Source: Diphasiastrum complanatum
Taxonomy: Eukaryota > Streptophyta > Lycopodiopsida > Lycopodiales > Lycopodiaceae
Assembly (NCBI GenBank): GCA_029204225.1
Contig: CM055095.1
Span: forward strand, 45,557,446-45,621,445
DNA length: 64,000 nt
Direction: 5' to 3'
A program made the position numbers and the translations under genes. This document shows, piece after piece, positions 1-11,029 of this stretch. Below the pieces are notes generated by a model. That model saw only the letters and a list, made by a program, of their open reading frames with translations, searched no databases and was not told the origin of the DNA. Every line of letters begins with the position of its first letter. The first letter of the stretch is position 1.

Positions 1-3000
1 CAATTAGTCTGCCTCTTGCTGACGTATGCACGAAGCATATCCTCCAGCACTTGATTTACCCTTTCTGTTTGACCATCCGTCTGTGGATGGTCAGTGGTAC
101 TCATATTAAGTTTAGTATGGAGATGATGGAATACTGCCTTCCAAAAATTTCCAGTAAACTTACTGTCCCGGTCGCTGACTATGCCGGAAGGTAGACCGTA
201 CAATTTAAATAGCCCGTCTACAAACAACCTCGCTAACTCTGGAGCTCTAACGGTTGTTTTGGTCGGAATAAAATGAGCCATTTTGGTCAGACGGTCAACT
301 GTGACCCATATAGCGTCATTACCCTTTTGGGTTTTAGGCAGGCCTACTATAAAATCCATGGAGATACTCTCCCATTTACCAGCTGGTATTTCTAAGGGAT
401 GCAACAACCCTCCTGCCTTTAAACGCTCTGCTTTATTTACTTGACATTTCTTGCAACTGGTTACATACTGGTGGACGTCCTTTTTCATACTGGGCCAGAA
501 AAATTGCCTACGAAGAAGCTCATAGGTCTTCTGTATGCTTGGGTGTCCCGCGCTAGGATTGTCATGACATTCATATAGGACCTGCTGCCTATAATCCTCT
601 GAATTGGGGACACATACTCTATCTCTATAGAGCAAGTACTCATCCTGAATGGAATACTGTTTCCATTTGAATCCTTGAGTCAACTGACCCTCAACCACTG
701 GGGTTTGCTTGGGTAATACAGGCTCAGAATCCTCAACGTCATCTGACGACGTATACTCGGACTCATCATCATCCTCAACGGAAGCTGCCGTATTCTTGGA
801 TGAACTGGCACCAGCCCCGGGAACTGGTTTTGGAGTCTGTAACTGTCTGTTCTGGACTGAGTTCCAGATAATAGAGAAGAATGCATCATGCTGGCATTTC
901 CCTCTCAAGGACTCGAGTAACTCATTACGAATCTGAGTAAAACTCAGCTCGTTTATCATAGGCATTCTGCTAAGGGCATCTGCTACTGTATTGAATTTTC
1001 CACGCCTATATCCGATAGACATGTCAAACTCTTGCATCAACTCTGCCCAACGAGCTTTCCGACCTCTAAGCTCAGGTTGATTGCAAAGGTATCTGAGACT
1101 CTCATGGTCTGTCAGGACCTCAAAGTTGGCACCATACAAATAATGCCTCCAAGTCTTAAGGGCATGGACTATAGAAAAGAGTTCCTTTTCATAGGCACTG
1201 TACCTAGTCTGAGCTGGCTCGAGTTTTTTACTCTCGAACGCAACTGGTCGTCCACCCTGAGTTAGCACAGCGCCTACTGCAAAGTCGCTAGCATCTGTTT
1301 CGACCACAAATGGCTGATTGGGGTCGACGACTTTTAAGACTGGTGCTGTAGCTAAGGCTGTTTTGAGAGCATCAAAGCTCTCCTGTTGTGCAGACTCCCA
1401 AATGAACTCCTTTCCCTTCCCCTTAAGAAGATTTGTCATAGGGACTGCTATCTGAGCATATTCCTTGACAAATCGTCTGTAATATCCCGCGAGACCAAGA
1501 AAGATTTGAAGTTCCAAAATATTCTGAGGTCTCAGCCAACTGAGTATGGCTTTAACCTTGTTTGGGTCCATCTTAATCCCATCTGAAGAGATAATGTGAC
1601 CCAAATATGCTACTTCTTCAACGAAGAATTCACACTTGGATTGTTTAGCATAAAGCTTATGCTTTCTGAGCAGTCGAAACACCTTTCTGAGGTGTTTTAG
1701 ATGCTCCTTCCTCGTTTTGCTGTAGACGAGGATGTCATCTAAAAATACGACCACAAACTTACCCAAGTATGGTCTGAGGACACTGTTCATCAAGGTCATA
1801 AAGGTAGCTGGAGCATTTGTGAGCCCAAATGGCATCACCTTAAACTCATAATGACCGTGACGAGTCCTAAAAGCTGTTTTCGAGACATCTTCCGATTTTA
1901 TACGGACTTGATGATATCCCGATCTAAGGTCTATTTTACTGAAAAACTTAGCCCCGTCGAGTTGATCAAACAACTCGTCTGCCCGAGGCATAGGGTATTT
2001 ATTCTTAATTGTGACTTTATTGAGGGCTCTGTAATCTACGCAAAGACGCATAGACCCCTCTTTCTTTTTCACCAATAGGACTGGTGAGGCCCATGGTGAA
2101 CTACTGGTCTGAATTTGGCCTTTCCCAAGATAGTCTGTTAACTGCCTAGTTATTTCTTCATCCTCTGTTCGGCTGACCCGATACGGAGGTTTAGAAACAG
2201 GTGCTGTACCTGGTACTAGGTTTATTACATGATCTACCTCTCTGCTAGGTGGTAAACCATGTGGCAAGTCTTCAGGAAAAACATCTTTAAATTTAGACAA
2301 TAAAGTTTCTAATTTACTGATTTTCTGCTGAATAGAACTGGAAATAGAAACTTCAGGAATAAACTGAAAGTCACATAAGAATACCTGATGGTCTTCGTCT
2401 CCGATTAGCTGACAGAGCTCTGAATTGCAGACCATAGGGCTGTTGGGAACATCATGCTCCCCATGCAACTGGATCTCTCGGCCTTTATACTGAAAGCTGA
2501 GGGTGTTCTCCTGATAGTTTCTGTGGAGGGAAGGTCCTAAACTGTAGAGCCAATCTCTCCCGAGAACAATGTCTGTTCGATCCAGGTGCATTATCTGAAA
2601 GTTTATTTGATCTTGGTACCCCTGAATACCAAGATTTAACTTACTTACCATAGTTTCCCATATTTTTTTATCTTCACCCTTAGCTAATGAAACTATGTAC
2701 CTATGCTGACTAGGTACTTCTGGTAGTTTAAGCTTTTTAACCAGGGTGTGGTTGATGAAATTATGGGTTGCCCCATCATCAACCATGACTCCTACTGACT
2801 GGTTACCAACTTTCCCATGCATACGTACTAGGTCATGCGGCCCAAAGCTGAAGGGTCTCGCTAGCATTGCAGAGGTCAGCTGGCAACAGTGTTCATGATC
2901 TTCATGATACACTTTGATCTCGGAAGCTGCCGAGTCACTGGGGAAACATACAGTCTGAACAAGATGAACTTGTTTTTTATCTTTTTTAGTGAAAGGCCCC

Positions 3001-4079
3001 TTGGGACACTGTCTGACTGTGTGTCCCTTGCCCATACACACAAAGCACAAACGTTCTTGTTTGGCTTTCTCAAAATCATCTGGTTTTAAGGGCTGTATGT
3101 GTGAAGGGCGTTTCTGAGGAGCTTCACCTTTAAATTTATCTTCTTTCTTTCTTTTTAAAAATTTCTTTTTAAATTGAAAGTCTTTCTGAGGAAGCTGCTC
3201 AGAAAGTGGTTGCTGTCTCGCTCTCTTCCTACCCACTGAATCATCATAGATTTGAGCATATCTGAGAGCTTGCTCAAGGGTAGTAGGCGAGTTTCTCTGG
3301 ACCTCTACTTTATATTCATCTTTGAGGCCACGGACAAATCCCCTGATTTTTTGATAGTCATCCATATTTTTAATCTTTAAAATTGCCTCTCGATACTGCG
3401 AGATATATTGGATGAGGGACTTGTCCATTACTGTTCTTTCCCAGGCTTCCCAGGCTCTATCAAGTTCATTCTCTGGTAGAAATTCTCTTAGGAAAGCTTC
3501 TTCAAAAGCTTTCCATGACCGGGGAGTCTGCCCAGTCTCCTGGAGATTTAACCACCACTTATAGGCCATAGGCCCTAAAGAAAGACTGGCCTCAATTGCT
3601 TGCAAATGGTCAGGGGTCTGTTTAAGAGCATGAATGTTCTTCCATTTGCTGAGGAAGGTTTGTAGAATATCTGCATTTCTATCCTTCTCTTCCCCATTAA
3701 AAGTAGGAGGCTTTAAATCTTTAAAAACACTGGGGTGAGATCGTAAAGTCTCACCCGAAACTGATGGAAGTGGAGAAGGGGATAACTGAGAAGTGGAGGG
3801 AAGGCTTCCTTTCGCGGAGCTCAAAATCAAGTTTTTGAGTTCAGCGAACGAGTCGTCCACACTGGACTTGAAATTGGCTAATGCCAGCTTCAGTTCATCC
3901 ACTTCTGTTACCAATTGGAGGAACTGCTCCTTGGTAACCAGTTCGTCGAGTTCTTCGGCGAACTGTTCCTGTTCTTCTACTTCCATGGGTTCCTTCCCTT
4001 TTCTGTAAGCCAAGGCTTCTGTTTCAAGTTCGTCGAAGCCTCTCTCCTGGGGTTGATCAGGTCCCTGAGGAGTGGTCAT
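1..4079 (-). CDS. Gag-Pol polyprotein of chromovirus copy A (3' end outside window)
   Basis: About 1359 codons are visible with no in-frame stop; the frame at 4079 (ATG on the minus strand) is the same as at base 5. The start follows the LTR, PBS and leader, and the first residues are acidic and Gln-rich. Visible in order: gag with a CCHC zinc knuckle (CFVC..GH....C, near residues 342-357); a protease motif VDDGATHNF near 431-440; RT with [10 protein letters not shown] near 675 and [10 protein letters not shown] near 775; RNase H with [10 protein letters not shown] near 925; an integrase HHCC finger near 1170-1210; and the integrase core with acidic residues in [12 protein letters not shown] (near 1260), [12 protein letters not shown] (near 1300) and [10 protein letters not shown] (near 1335). 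The product should assemble particles, reverse-transcribe and integrate the element. The protease reads Asp-Asp-Gly where Asp-Ser/Thr-Gly is usual. It looks potentially functional, but the chromodomain end is not visible. Confidence 0.93.
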   Translation of the reverse strand, partial: MTTPQGPDQPQERGFDELETEALAYRKGKEPMEVEEQEQFAEELDELVTKEQFLQLVTEVDELKLALANFKSSVDDSFAELKNLILSSAKGSLPSTSQLSPSPLPSVSGETLRSHPSVFKDLKPPTFNGEEKDRNADILQTFLSKWKNIHALKQTPDHLQAIEASLSLGPMAYKWWLNLQETGQTPRSWKAFEEAFLREFLPENELDRAWEAWERTVMDKSLIQYISQYREAILKIKNMDDYQKIRGFVRGLKDEYKVEVQRNSPTTLEQALRYAQIYDDSVGRKRARQQPLSEQLPQKDFQFKKKFLKRKKEDKFKGEAPQKRPSHIQPLKPDDFEKAKQERLCFVCMGKGHTVRQCPKGPFTKKDKKQVHLVQTVCFPSDSAASEIKVYHEDHEHCCQLTSAMLARPFSFGPHDLVRMHGKVGNQSVGVMVDDGATHNFINHTLVKKLKLPEVPSQHRYIVSLAKGEDKKIWETMVSKLNLGIQGYQDQINFQIMHLDRTDIVLGRDWLYSLGPSLHRNYQENTLSFQYKGREIQLHGEHDVPNSPMVCNSELCQLIGDEDHQVFLCDFQFIPEVSISSSIQQKISKLETLLSKFKDVFPEDLPHGLPPSREVDHVINLVPGTAPVSKPPYRVSRTEDEEITRQLTDYLGKGQIQTSSSPWASPVLLVKKKEGSMRLCVDYRALNKVTIKNKYPMPRADELFDQLDGAKFFSKIDLRSGYHQVRIKSEDVSKTAFRTRHGHYEFKVMPFGLTNAPATFMTLMNSVLRPYLGKFVVVFLDDILVYSKTRKEHLKHLRKVFRLLRKHKLYAKQSKCEFFVEEVAYLGHIISSDGIKMDPNKVKAILSWLRPQNILELQIFLGLAGYYRRFVKEYAQIAVPMTNLLKGKGKEFIWESAQQESFDALKTALATAPVLKVVDPNQPFVVETDASDFAVGAVLTQGGRPVAFESKKLEPAQTRYSAYEKELFSIVHALKTWRHYLYGANFEVLTDHESLRYLCNQPELRGRKARWAELMQEFDMSIGYRRGKFNTVADALSRMPMINELSFTQIRNELLESLRGKCQHDAFFSIIWNSVQNRQLQTPKPVPGAGASSSKNTAASVEDDDESEYTSSDDVEDSEPVLPKQTPVVEGQLTQGFKWKQYSIQDEYLLYRDRVCVPNSEDYRQQVLYECHDNPSAGHPSIQKTYELLRRQFFWPSMKKDVHQYVTSCKKCQVNKAERLKAGGLLHPLEIPAGKWESISMDFIVGLPKTQKGNDAIWVTVDRLTKMAHFIPTKTTVRAPELARLFVDGLFKLYGLPSGIVSDRDSKFTGNFWKAVFHHLHTKLNMSTTDHPQTDGQTERVNQVLEDMLRAYVSKRQTN

Positions 4080-4960
4080 CTTCGAAACTGAAAGAGAGCT
4101 ACCTTAACTTCTGAAGGAAAAAAGTCTAAAAGACTAATTTACAACTGTACAAGGGAAAGGAAAGATGACTTAGCTGTTTCTGAGGACTGTACTTCCAAAG
4201 AGATTATGAAGAGGAACCCTTTCAGCTCTTTTCCCCAAGATTTCAGACCTGCTGTCCCGGAAAATGCCAGTTTGAAGCTTCAAAACGGTGCCAAATTTCC
4301 CGGTTCTTGAGTTGAGTAGCTGACTGATCTGATTTGAGGTGTGTGGCTCCAACAAACCGAGTAAAAACCGGAAGTTTACAAAAAGAAATCCGGAATTTTT
4401 GAAGTCCCTGCCCTCGCTGGTTGGTCAGCAACCTGTCTGGCCCGATTTGTCCAATTTACAGCTCTGAAATCACCTTAATTCTCTGATTTACTCTCAGCCT
4501 GTAGGTCGCTGGTCTGTAGCAAGCAAGTCTGAAACTCAGACTCCTGAAAAACTTCTGAAAAACAGGGTTAAATTCTGAGATTTCTACCCTACTGTCCAGC
4601 GCTGGCCCTGCTACAATATTTCAGATCAGAACTCCTTCTAATCTACTCAGAACTTCATACGAAACTCAGATTTGAGGGCTGACTATACAGCGATGGACCT
4701 GCTCTTCCCTTCCTCTTAAATTTCCGCTCAGATCATAGTGATCTACACTCGAAAATCAGAGAGGGAAACTGATTTTTCAGCGCTGAAGCTATTGTAAAAG
4801 ATATGCTTCCAAACTACTGAGAAATCCAGCAAATTGGAGGATTAGAAAGCTGATCCTACAGCGATTTTCCTCCTCTATTCTTTTCTGAGAATCTCCCAGA
4901 TCTTTCCTATCTTCTGATAGCTTTCTCTACTGTTGCTCCTGAACTCCCTAGGATGGAGAT
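4080..4960 (-). other. 5' leader of chromovirus copy A
   Basis: Untranslated sequence between the primer binding site and the gag ATG. It contains repeated short phrases of the type TTCTGAGA/CTGAAA but no coding frame that I recognise. Short frames here (for example 4170-4431) are chance. Confidence 0.7.
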
Positions 4961-4973
4961 GGCTCTGATACCA
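4961..4973 (-). other. Primer binding site (initiator tRNA-Met type)
   Basis: The minus strand reads TGGTATCAGAGCC one base after the LTR end. This is the standard plant PBS complementary to the 3' end of initiator methionyl-tRNA. It fixes the element's orientation and the inner LTR border. Confidence 0.92.
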
Positions 4974-4974
4974 G

Positions 4975-5332
4975 TGTAATAGATCCTAACACCACAGTAG
5001 GGCAAACACTAATTGATCCACCCAACCTTGCCTACTCCCTGATATAGAGTAAGCCCCTCCTAGCCCAGTGTGAGGACTGGTAGCATGCTACTGCCAAGTG
5101 TCGGCCACGTGGCACTGACGTGGCCGACTGCACGTCGGGACCCAACTGGGGGCCCTATCCTGCTGACAGGGTCCCTAGGCTGTGTTAGGCCCGCCATGGC
5201 TATGGACCGTGCTGGGGCACACTACTCACACTGTCTTGCCCTGTTGGTCATGTACGCTGGACACGACCCTGACTGTGGTATCTGACCTATCTGTGTTCTC
5301 TAGGGTTCGGCACTGGTTACGAGCTCGTAACA
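4975..5332 (-). repeat. 5' LTR of chromovirus copy A (358 bp)
   Basis: Starts TGTTACGAGC and ends TCTATTACA on the minus strand, with the TG...CA termini of LTRs. It has the same length as the plus-strand LTR at 6234-6591 and differs by about six substitutions by eye (about 98% identical), several of them at CpG sites. A 16-bp perfect palindrome (GTTACGAGCTCGTAAC) lies one base inside the outer end. A larger inverted repeat around a CACGTG G-box (arms GTCGGCCACGT / ACGTGGCCGAC) lies in the middle and may be a promoter element. Confidence 0.95.
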
Positions 5333-6222
5333 CTTCCGGCATAGTCAGCGACCGGGACAGTAAGTTTACTGGAAATTTTTGGAAGGCAGTATTCCATCAT
5401 CTCCATACTAAACTTAATATGAGTACCACCGACCATCCACAGACGGACGGTCAAACAGAAAGGGTAAATCAAGTGCTGGAGGATATGCTTCGTGCATACG
5501 TCAGCAAGAGGCAGACTAATTGGGAGGAGTATCTCTCGATATTAGAGTTTGCTTACAACAGTACCAAACATTCAGCTACGGGATACAGCCCATTTATGCT
5601 GATGTACGGTTTTCAGCCACGCTCACCCACAGCTGTAGGGTTTAAACAAGAAAAAGTTGAAGCAGCCAGAAACTTTTTAGAAGACCTAAACCAGATGATA
5701 GAACATGCTAAGCGTAGCATTAGACAATCCCAGGATCGAGCCAGGCATTATGCAGATCCACACAGACGGGATGTGCAGTTCTCCACTGGTGAGAAAGTCT
5801 ACTTGAGAGTCCCAGTTGACTCTAAAACCCTCAAATCAGGAGTGTGTGCTAAGTTGTCTCCAAGGTATTGTGGTCCCTTTACCATCAGTAGGAGACTAGG
5901 CGAGGTCACCTATGAACTAGAACTCCCACACAGCAGTAAGGTTTTTCCAGTTTTTCATGTAAGTCAGTTACGAAAAGCCTTAACCAGATCAGATAATCTG
6001 GTAGGGGACAGTGTTCTAGTTCTCCCATTGGATCCTCAACAACCTCCACATGAACCAGAGGAAATTCTTGATAGTAGAGAGACGCAGACTCGTCATACTC
6101 TATACCGAGAATATCTGGTTAAGTGGAATGATCAGCCTGTTGAGAATGCCACTTGGGAAAGAGGCAGCGTCCTTCGCAAGATTTTTCCAGACTTTGTCTT
6201 AGAGGACCAAGACGATTCTTAA
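5333..6222 (+). pseudogene. Integrase C-terminus plus chromodomain (5'-truncated pol)
   Basis: Open frame of about 296 codons ending at a TAA. An upstream ATG at 5182 lies in the LTR of copy A and is accidental. Visible: second catalytic Asp of integrase ([12 protein letters not shown]), catalytic Glu in [10 protein letters not shown], a GPF motif in SPRYCGPFTI, then a chromodomain with YLVKWNDQ and TWE at about 6107-6160. Chromodomains direct integration to particular chromatin. The fragment is open but lacks the first integrase Asp and all upstream domains, so it is dead alone. Apart from the missing 5' part it is well preserved. Confidence 0.93.
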
Positions 6223-6233
6223 GGGGGAGGGAG
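6221..6233 (+). other. Polypurine tract of chromovirus copy B
   Basis: Purine run AAGGGGGAGGGAG immediately 5' of the LTR and overlapping the pol stop codon. This is the usual plus-strand primer for reverse transcription. Confidence 0.88.
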
Positions 6234-6591
6234 TGTTACGAGCTCGTAACCAGTGCCAAACCCTAGAGAACACAGATAGGTCAGATACCACAGTCAGGGT
6301 CGTGTCCAGTGTACATGACCAACAGGGCAAGACAGTGTGAGTAGTGTGCCCCAGCACGGTCCATAGCTATGGCGGGCCTAACACAGCCTAGGGACCCTGT
6401 CAGCAGGATAGGGCCCCCAGTTGGGTCCCGACGTGCAGTCGGCCACGTCAGTGCCACATGGCCGACACTTGGCAGTTGCATGCTACCAGTCCTCACACTG
6501 GGCTAGGAGGGGCTTACTCTATATCAGGGAGTAGGCAAGGTTGGGTGGATCAGTTAGTGTTTGCCCTACTGTGGTGTTAGGATCTATTACA
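6234..6591 (+). repeat. 3' LTR of chromovirus copy B (358 bp)
   Basis: TGTTACGAGC...TCTATTACA, the inverted partner of 4975-5332. The terminal 16-bp palindrome is intact, but the central G-box has become CACATG. Most differences from the copy A LTR are transitions, as expected from decay of methylated cytosines in the older host copy. Confidence 0.95.
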
Positions 6592-6939
6592 GTTTGAAAG
6601 TTCAATCAGTTCACTTATTTGTTCATGGAACTATGTTCTCAAGGATGAACTGTGTATCCAAGTTCATCACAATGTGCATGCACAATTTGTTGTGTGGGAG
6701 AGAGAGAATTAGAATTAGAATTAGAATTATATTAATGTCTGGCCATGGGCACATAAGACAAAAAAAAAGTACATCAGAAAGGAGCATTGTCCATGTAGGA
6801 CTTATTCCTATCAACTAAACCAGATAAAAAATAGAAAGAAAACCAAAGCTTACCCTCCAGCTCTATAGAGGGTACAATAGCAGTAGCTTAACCACCAGCT
6901 ACGCAGAGGGAAAGAAAAGACTGATGTAAGTTAACTAAC
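6592..6939. other. Unassigned spacer with short AATTAG repeat
   Basis: No gene recognised. It holds a GAGAGA run followed by about four AATTAG-type units (about 6703-6730) and two A-rich runs. Confidence 0.6.
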
Positions 6940-7630
6940 TAGCTAATTGGACAAAAAAAAAACTGTGTGATATGGTGAGAAGCAGGTGCTGGCCTCTGGT
7001 GAAGAGCCCTGGGTCTGGAGGAGCGAGGAGGACGCTGGAGCTTCGGCCGTCGTACTGGAATGTCTATCTCACTGTCAGAAGTCTCATCTCTATCTCTCTT
7101 CTGGAAAAAGCGCGTAATGTGTGACTGGCTATGATTCACATCAGAACCATCCGATAAAAGAGAAGATCTCAGAATAAACATCTCTCGTAGTAGCAAACCA
7201 ACACATCTCGCATCTGAGTAGGCAAGGAAAGAACCAAGTGTAAGCGGAGCATCTCTGTATAAGCAGTGGTATCTGCCTCTGATCTCATAGTAGGCTGGAC
7301 ATCTGAAAATGAAGTGGAACTCATCTCCAACCTCCTATAAAGAGCAACATTGACAAATCTGTAGTGGTCGACGTGTGTCTGTGTATCTGCCTGTCTCAAT
7401 AGCAAGCTGGTGAGAAGAGACCCTAAGTTAACTGATACGGTAGCGTAGACCGAAAGATAACGTCTGAGATAAATAACTCGGCCCAATGGGAAGCCCGGAA
7501 TCATCAAGCTGAAGAAGATGAGTGTGGTAGAAATGAAGCTTGACCCGTGATGGATCCGGGTGAGACCAGACAGTGTGGATGTAAGCCCTATAAATTTGTC
7601 GGCGAATAAACGCGTGTGTCCCATTCGGGA
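6940..7630 (-). pseudogene. LINE C-terminal remnant
   Basis: Two overlapping open frames (7624-7169 and 7196-6939) continue the LINE reading direction after the RT. The last part is basic and Pro/Arg-rich. I recognise no domain; the assignment is by position and direction only. Confidence 0.45.
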
Positions 7631-7639
7631 GTTCAGATA

Positions 7640-9390
7640 TAGATAAACCCTACCTACTCAAAAGGTCAAAAACACACTGAAACCATGAGGACTTAGCCTA
7701 CTGACTAGCCAGAGTGCGAGAGGATGTGAAAGCCACAGCCAGGTATCTAGATGAATCAAGCTCCAAGACTCTATGAATGAATGTGATAATCCAAAATATA
7801 GCCTCGACAATCAGTGGAGGAGAGGCAAACTCCGCGAGAATGATATCATGAGGAACTGACTGCTTCGCACGGATCATCCGGCTAAGCATGAGAATTTGCA
7901 CACGTGAAATATCACTCCAAGTATCACTGGATAAGCTTGGACACCATGTCTCCACTGAATATAAAGCAACCAGAGAGACAGCGGCAGAAAATAGGCGACA
8001 GCGCGTATCGGGATAATGCAAGTAGTAAATAGAGGAAAACCTCACTATCTGGACAAGAGCAGAGTGCCCCTTGCGGAGCCTAGTCAATGTAGTCAATCTA
8101 AAAGTGAGCAATGGACCAGTAAAGAGGACACCCAGGTATGTATAAGAGGCTACTATCTCCAGTGGCTGCCCATCATAGTAGAACATTGTGTCTCTCACCG
8201 ATTGGTGTTGAACACCATGACCTTAGTCTTACCAATGTTCACCATCAAATCCCATGTCTAAAAAGCATATAAAGCATCAAGGTGCCGCTGAAGTCCCAAT
8301 GCTGATCTCGATAGTAGTATCACATCATCTGCATATAGTAAAATAGGGTTAACAATATATGCTAAAGCACAGCCATCTCTACCCTCTTCTCTAATAATCC
8401 GCTCAAGATCGCCAATGTATAGAGCAAAGAGAGTAGGGGACAAAGGACATCCCTGCTTTACTCCCACTGTACTGGATATAAGAGGACCATCCATCACCAT
8501 CCCTGAAGCGAGCCAAAACTCTCTCATACAATGGGATGATAGCAGCGATAATCTCTTGAGAAAAAACAAGTGATGCCAGGAGCTAGAGTAAAAGGTGTCT
8601 CGGAACAGAATCAAAGGCTTTGCGGAAGTCCACAAAGCAACAATAAACCCTCTGCTTCCTGAACTTAGCCTCCTCAATAATACATCTCAGGATGAATATT
8701 TGGTCAGTCGTGGAGTAGCCCAGCGCGAAAACCTGCCTGTCCCATAGCATGTAAACCCTTTGTCTCTGCCTGAGAGTTGATGATAGACTGCAAAACTGAT
8801 TCATATAGCTTGGCCATAGTGTGACTGATCATATTAGTGCAATAGTTGTCTACATTCAAAGGATCCCCATCTTTGACTATAGGGTGTAACAGGTTGGTGC
8901 ACCAAGAAGTGGGAAGACCAAAAATGACAGATTGGTTAAATATATGGGAAATGCAAGGGGCTTAACATCAGTGGCCTTACGAGATTGACCATTTTTAATA
9001 GCGTTTTCAACCATGGACGGAGTGAAGAGGGTGAATTCTGATGGGTGTGGGGAAAGAGAAATGGAAAGAGAGTCTACTATATATAGTTTGGTAGCATAAT
9101 TTATCCATGACTCTATAGCAATAGGAGTGGGTTTACATGGGTTTTTAGAGAACATCCGCCAAAAGAAGGTGGAGGATGGGGAGGCCAAAGCATCGATAAG
9201 TTTTTGTCCCAAAAAAGGACTGTAGATAAGTTGTCCTTTTTTTCAGAGTCACTTTGTGATACTCTTTTTGTTTCAAGGCTAAGGTGTGAGGAGAGTGGTA
9301 TCCAGCATAAACAACTTGTTTATGTAGTGAGAAACACTCCGTGTCATACCATCTGTTGTGGGTGCGTTAATGAGATGAGAAAATTTTCGA
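7640..9390 (-). pseudogene. LINE reverse transcriptase remnant
   Basis: Pieces in different frames join to an RT. First comes a WYDTEC-type linker (about 9370-9330), then a LHPIVKDGDP segment at about 8880-8850. Next are GYSTTDQIFILRCIIEEAK and YCCFVDFRKAFDSVPR (8720-8600), GVKQGCPLSPTLFALYI (8480-8420) and LLYADDVILLS (8350-8310). A thumb-like piece with SYTYLGVLFTG follows near 8150-8120. The catalytic Asp pair (YADD) is kept. At least three frameshifts are needed, so this is a fossil. Confidence 0.85.
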
Positions 9391-9399
9391 AGGATATGC

Positions 9400-9900
9400 A
9401 GTATTGGCCGATTATAAAAGAGATTGAGATAAGAAGGCCGCTTGTAAAGCCGCATTACGGAAGTCCATAGAACGAAATTTGATAAACAAGACATTAGAGT
9501 CAAACTTACTTCTCCGAGCTGTATCAAAACCATTAGTGTTGTGTGAAAGCTTAGTTAAAAGCAAATCTTTTGCCTCCTCGATGGGCTTATCCCCATTGGG
9601 AACCCCTCTAACTCGGATATTGAGGGCTTTTTTCTTTCTTGCTCGGAAAAGACATTTTCTAATGTAGAATTCACAAATGCATGCTGAACCAAGCTTGAAG
9701 ATTCAGCCTTACCATCATTGTTGAGAAGCGCTGCCCATGTCTGCATTTCTTCTACTTGTTTTTCAAAGCTGGATATTTTGTTCGTCTTTTGGGGTATATC
9801 CTCGGCTACTCTTTGTTTGAGTTGCACATTCTCTTGTTCAAGCTGATCCACCCTTCCTTGAAAACCAATGAGTTCTCATCAAAGTTTGCCATTCTCAGTT
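9400..9900 (-). pseudogene. LINE ORF1-like remnant (coiled coil plus RRM-like)
   Basis: The N-terminal heptad-rich piece (MDQLEQENVQLKQRV, Lys/Glu/Gln-rich) predicts a coiled coil. After a frameshift it continues with NIRVRGVP, then ARR and LFIKFRSMDFRNAAL, the pattern of the RRM-like domain of LINE ORF1 proteins. ORF1 proteins coat the element RNA. The assignment rests on this pattern alone. Confidence 0.55.
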
Positions 9901-10149
9901 TCAAGTTGGAGAGAGAGAGAGAGAGAGAGCTTTATGTTATGTCCACGTCCTGCATATAGGATTTGGCATAATCCTAGACTTGGATACACAGTACTCCAGT
10001 ACTCAAGATTGTTAGTCACGCCACGCCACGTTATTTTGGACGAGCCCAGTAATGTAATTAATGACCTTGTGAGGCCTATACACACTAATTAGAGTTAGTA
10101 CATGGTTTAGGATAGTCAATGCATGTGTAGAGTATCAATAGCAGTGTTT

Positions 10150-10256
10150 CCTCGAAACGCGTTTCGAATGCTGAAACGCGTTTCGAATGCTGAAACGCAT
10201 TCGAAACGGGACGTATGAAGCGACCCCGTTTTGAAACGGCGTTTCATTGTTCGAAA
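10150..10256. repeat. Palindromic CGAAACGCGTTTCG repeats, possible hAT terminus
   Basis: The 19-bp unit GAAACGCGTTTCGAATGCT occurs twice in tandem (10154-10191), followed by a diverged third copy. Each unit contains a palindrome (TCGAAACGCGTTTCGA). The next stretch, ACGTATGAAGCGACCCC, matches in reverse complement the end of the hAT element at 12676. It may therefore be the right terminus of another, otherwise lost, hAT copy. Confidence 0.6.
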
Positions 10257-10300
10257 GGACTGTTGAAAAAACGCAAATTTTTTTGAGATACAGTGCGGGC

Positions 10301-10625
<325 letters not shown>

Positions 10626-10639
10626 AGTCGTAGCAGTTG

Positions 10640-11029
10640 ATCCCTGGCCAAGGCCGATGCAGAGGATGCAGGAGAGGAGGGTGGGGATGAGGCTGAGGAG
10701 GAGTAGGATGGAGAGGATGTGGGGTGGGTTGATTCCGATGACGAGATACAGGCCAAGCCTGCATCACCTATACTCAAAGGGGGAGGGGGGTGGTTAGGGT
10801 TGGGGTATGCCTGATGGATTTGCATGCTGAGCCAAAGACACCAACATCACAAGAAGAGGGAGCAGGCCCTGGTAGACCTAGAGGCAACGACAACAGGGTC
10901 AGAGGCAGAGGCAGAGGTTCATGGACACAGACACACATACTCGAGGAGGATTCCTTATTTTCCTACTCGTCTACTAGTGATAGTGATGAGGAGGAATCCC
11001 CATCTAATCATGATGCCTCTGATTCATAG
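10640..11029 (+). pseudogene. Acidic/RG-rich coding-like remnant
   Basis: Purine-rich plus-strand sequence reading as an acidic stretch, then a GRGRGSW basic patch, then a Ser/Asp/Glu tail (SDSDEEESPSNHDASDS) with a stop at about 11027. This composition is common at the C-terminus of plant hAT transposases, and hAT-like terminal repeats lie on both sides. The link is inference; no catalytic motif is present. Confidence 0.35.

Larger units (their letters stand above)
1..5332 (-). mobile_element. Chromovirus-type Ty3/gypsy LTR retrotransposon, copy A (runs off left edge)
   Basis: Reading leftwards, the order is 5' LTR (4975-5332), primer binding site, a leader of about 0.9 kb, then one gag-pol frame that is still open at base 1. 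The integrase C-terminus, chromodomain and 3' LTR must lie beyond the window. Family: gypsy domain order (protease, RT, RNase H, integrase), with a chromodomain seen in the sister copy at 5333-6222. The short 358-bp LTR is reminiscent of the Reina group of chromoviruses, but that placement is inference. Its outer LTR end abuts integrase sequence of the sister copy in opposite orientation, so it is nested inside it. The open frame and sharp LTR ends point to a fairly recent insertion. Confidence 0.93.
5333..6591 (+). mobile_element. Chromovirus copy B, 3' remnant interrupted by copy A
   Basis: Begins abruptly inside integrase at the copy A LTR border and continues through the integrase C-terminus, chromodomain, polypurine tract and 3' LTR. 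Copy A contains the same integrase stretch (around 150-190, minus strand), so the two belong to one family. The missing 5' part of copy B should lie left of the window. The first five bases, CTTCC, are the expected target-site duplication. Confidence 0.9.
6940..9900 (-). mobile_element. Degenerate non-LTR retrotransposon (LINE, non-L1 type)
   Basis: Reading leftwards: an ORF1-like coiled-coil/RNA-binding segment, a linker normally found after the endonuclease, reverse transcriptase, then a C-terminal region. All parts carry frameshifts and stops, so it is inactive. The RT wording (YCCFVDFRKAFDSVPR, GVKQGCPLSPTLF, LLYADDVILLS) resembles RTE/CR1-like LINEs more than the plant L1 type; that clade call is from memory of the motifs. 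A second copy of the same family sits at 50523-51039. No poly(A) tail or target duplication was found. Confidence 0.85.

Noticed and set aside
5182-5332. Methionine start at 5182 for the integrase-chromodomain frame
   Set aside because: These bases are the LTR of the opposite-strand copy A; the frame is open across the joint only by chance.
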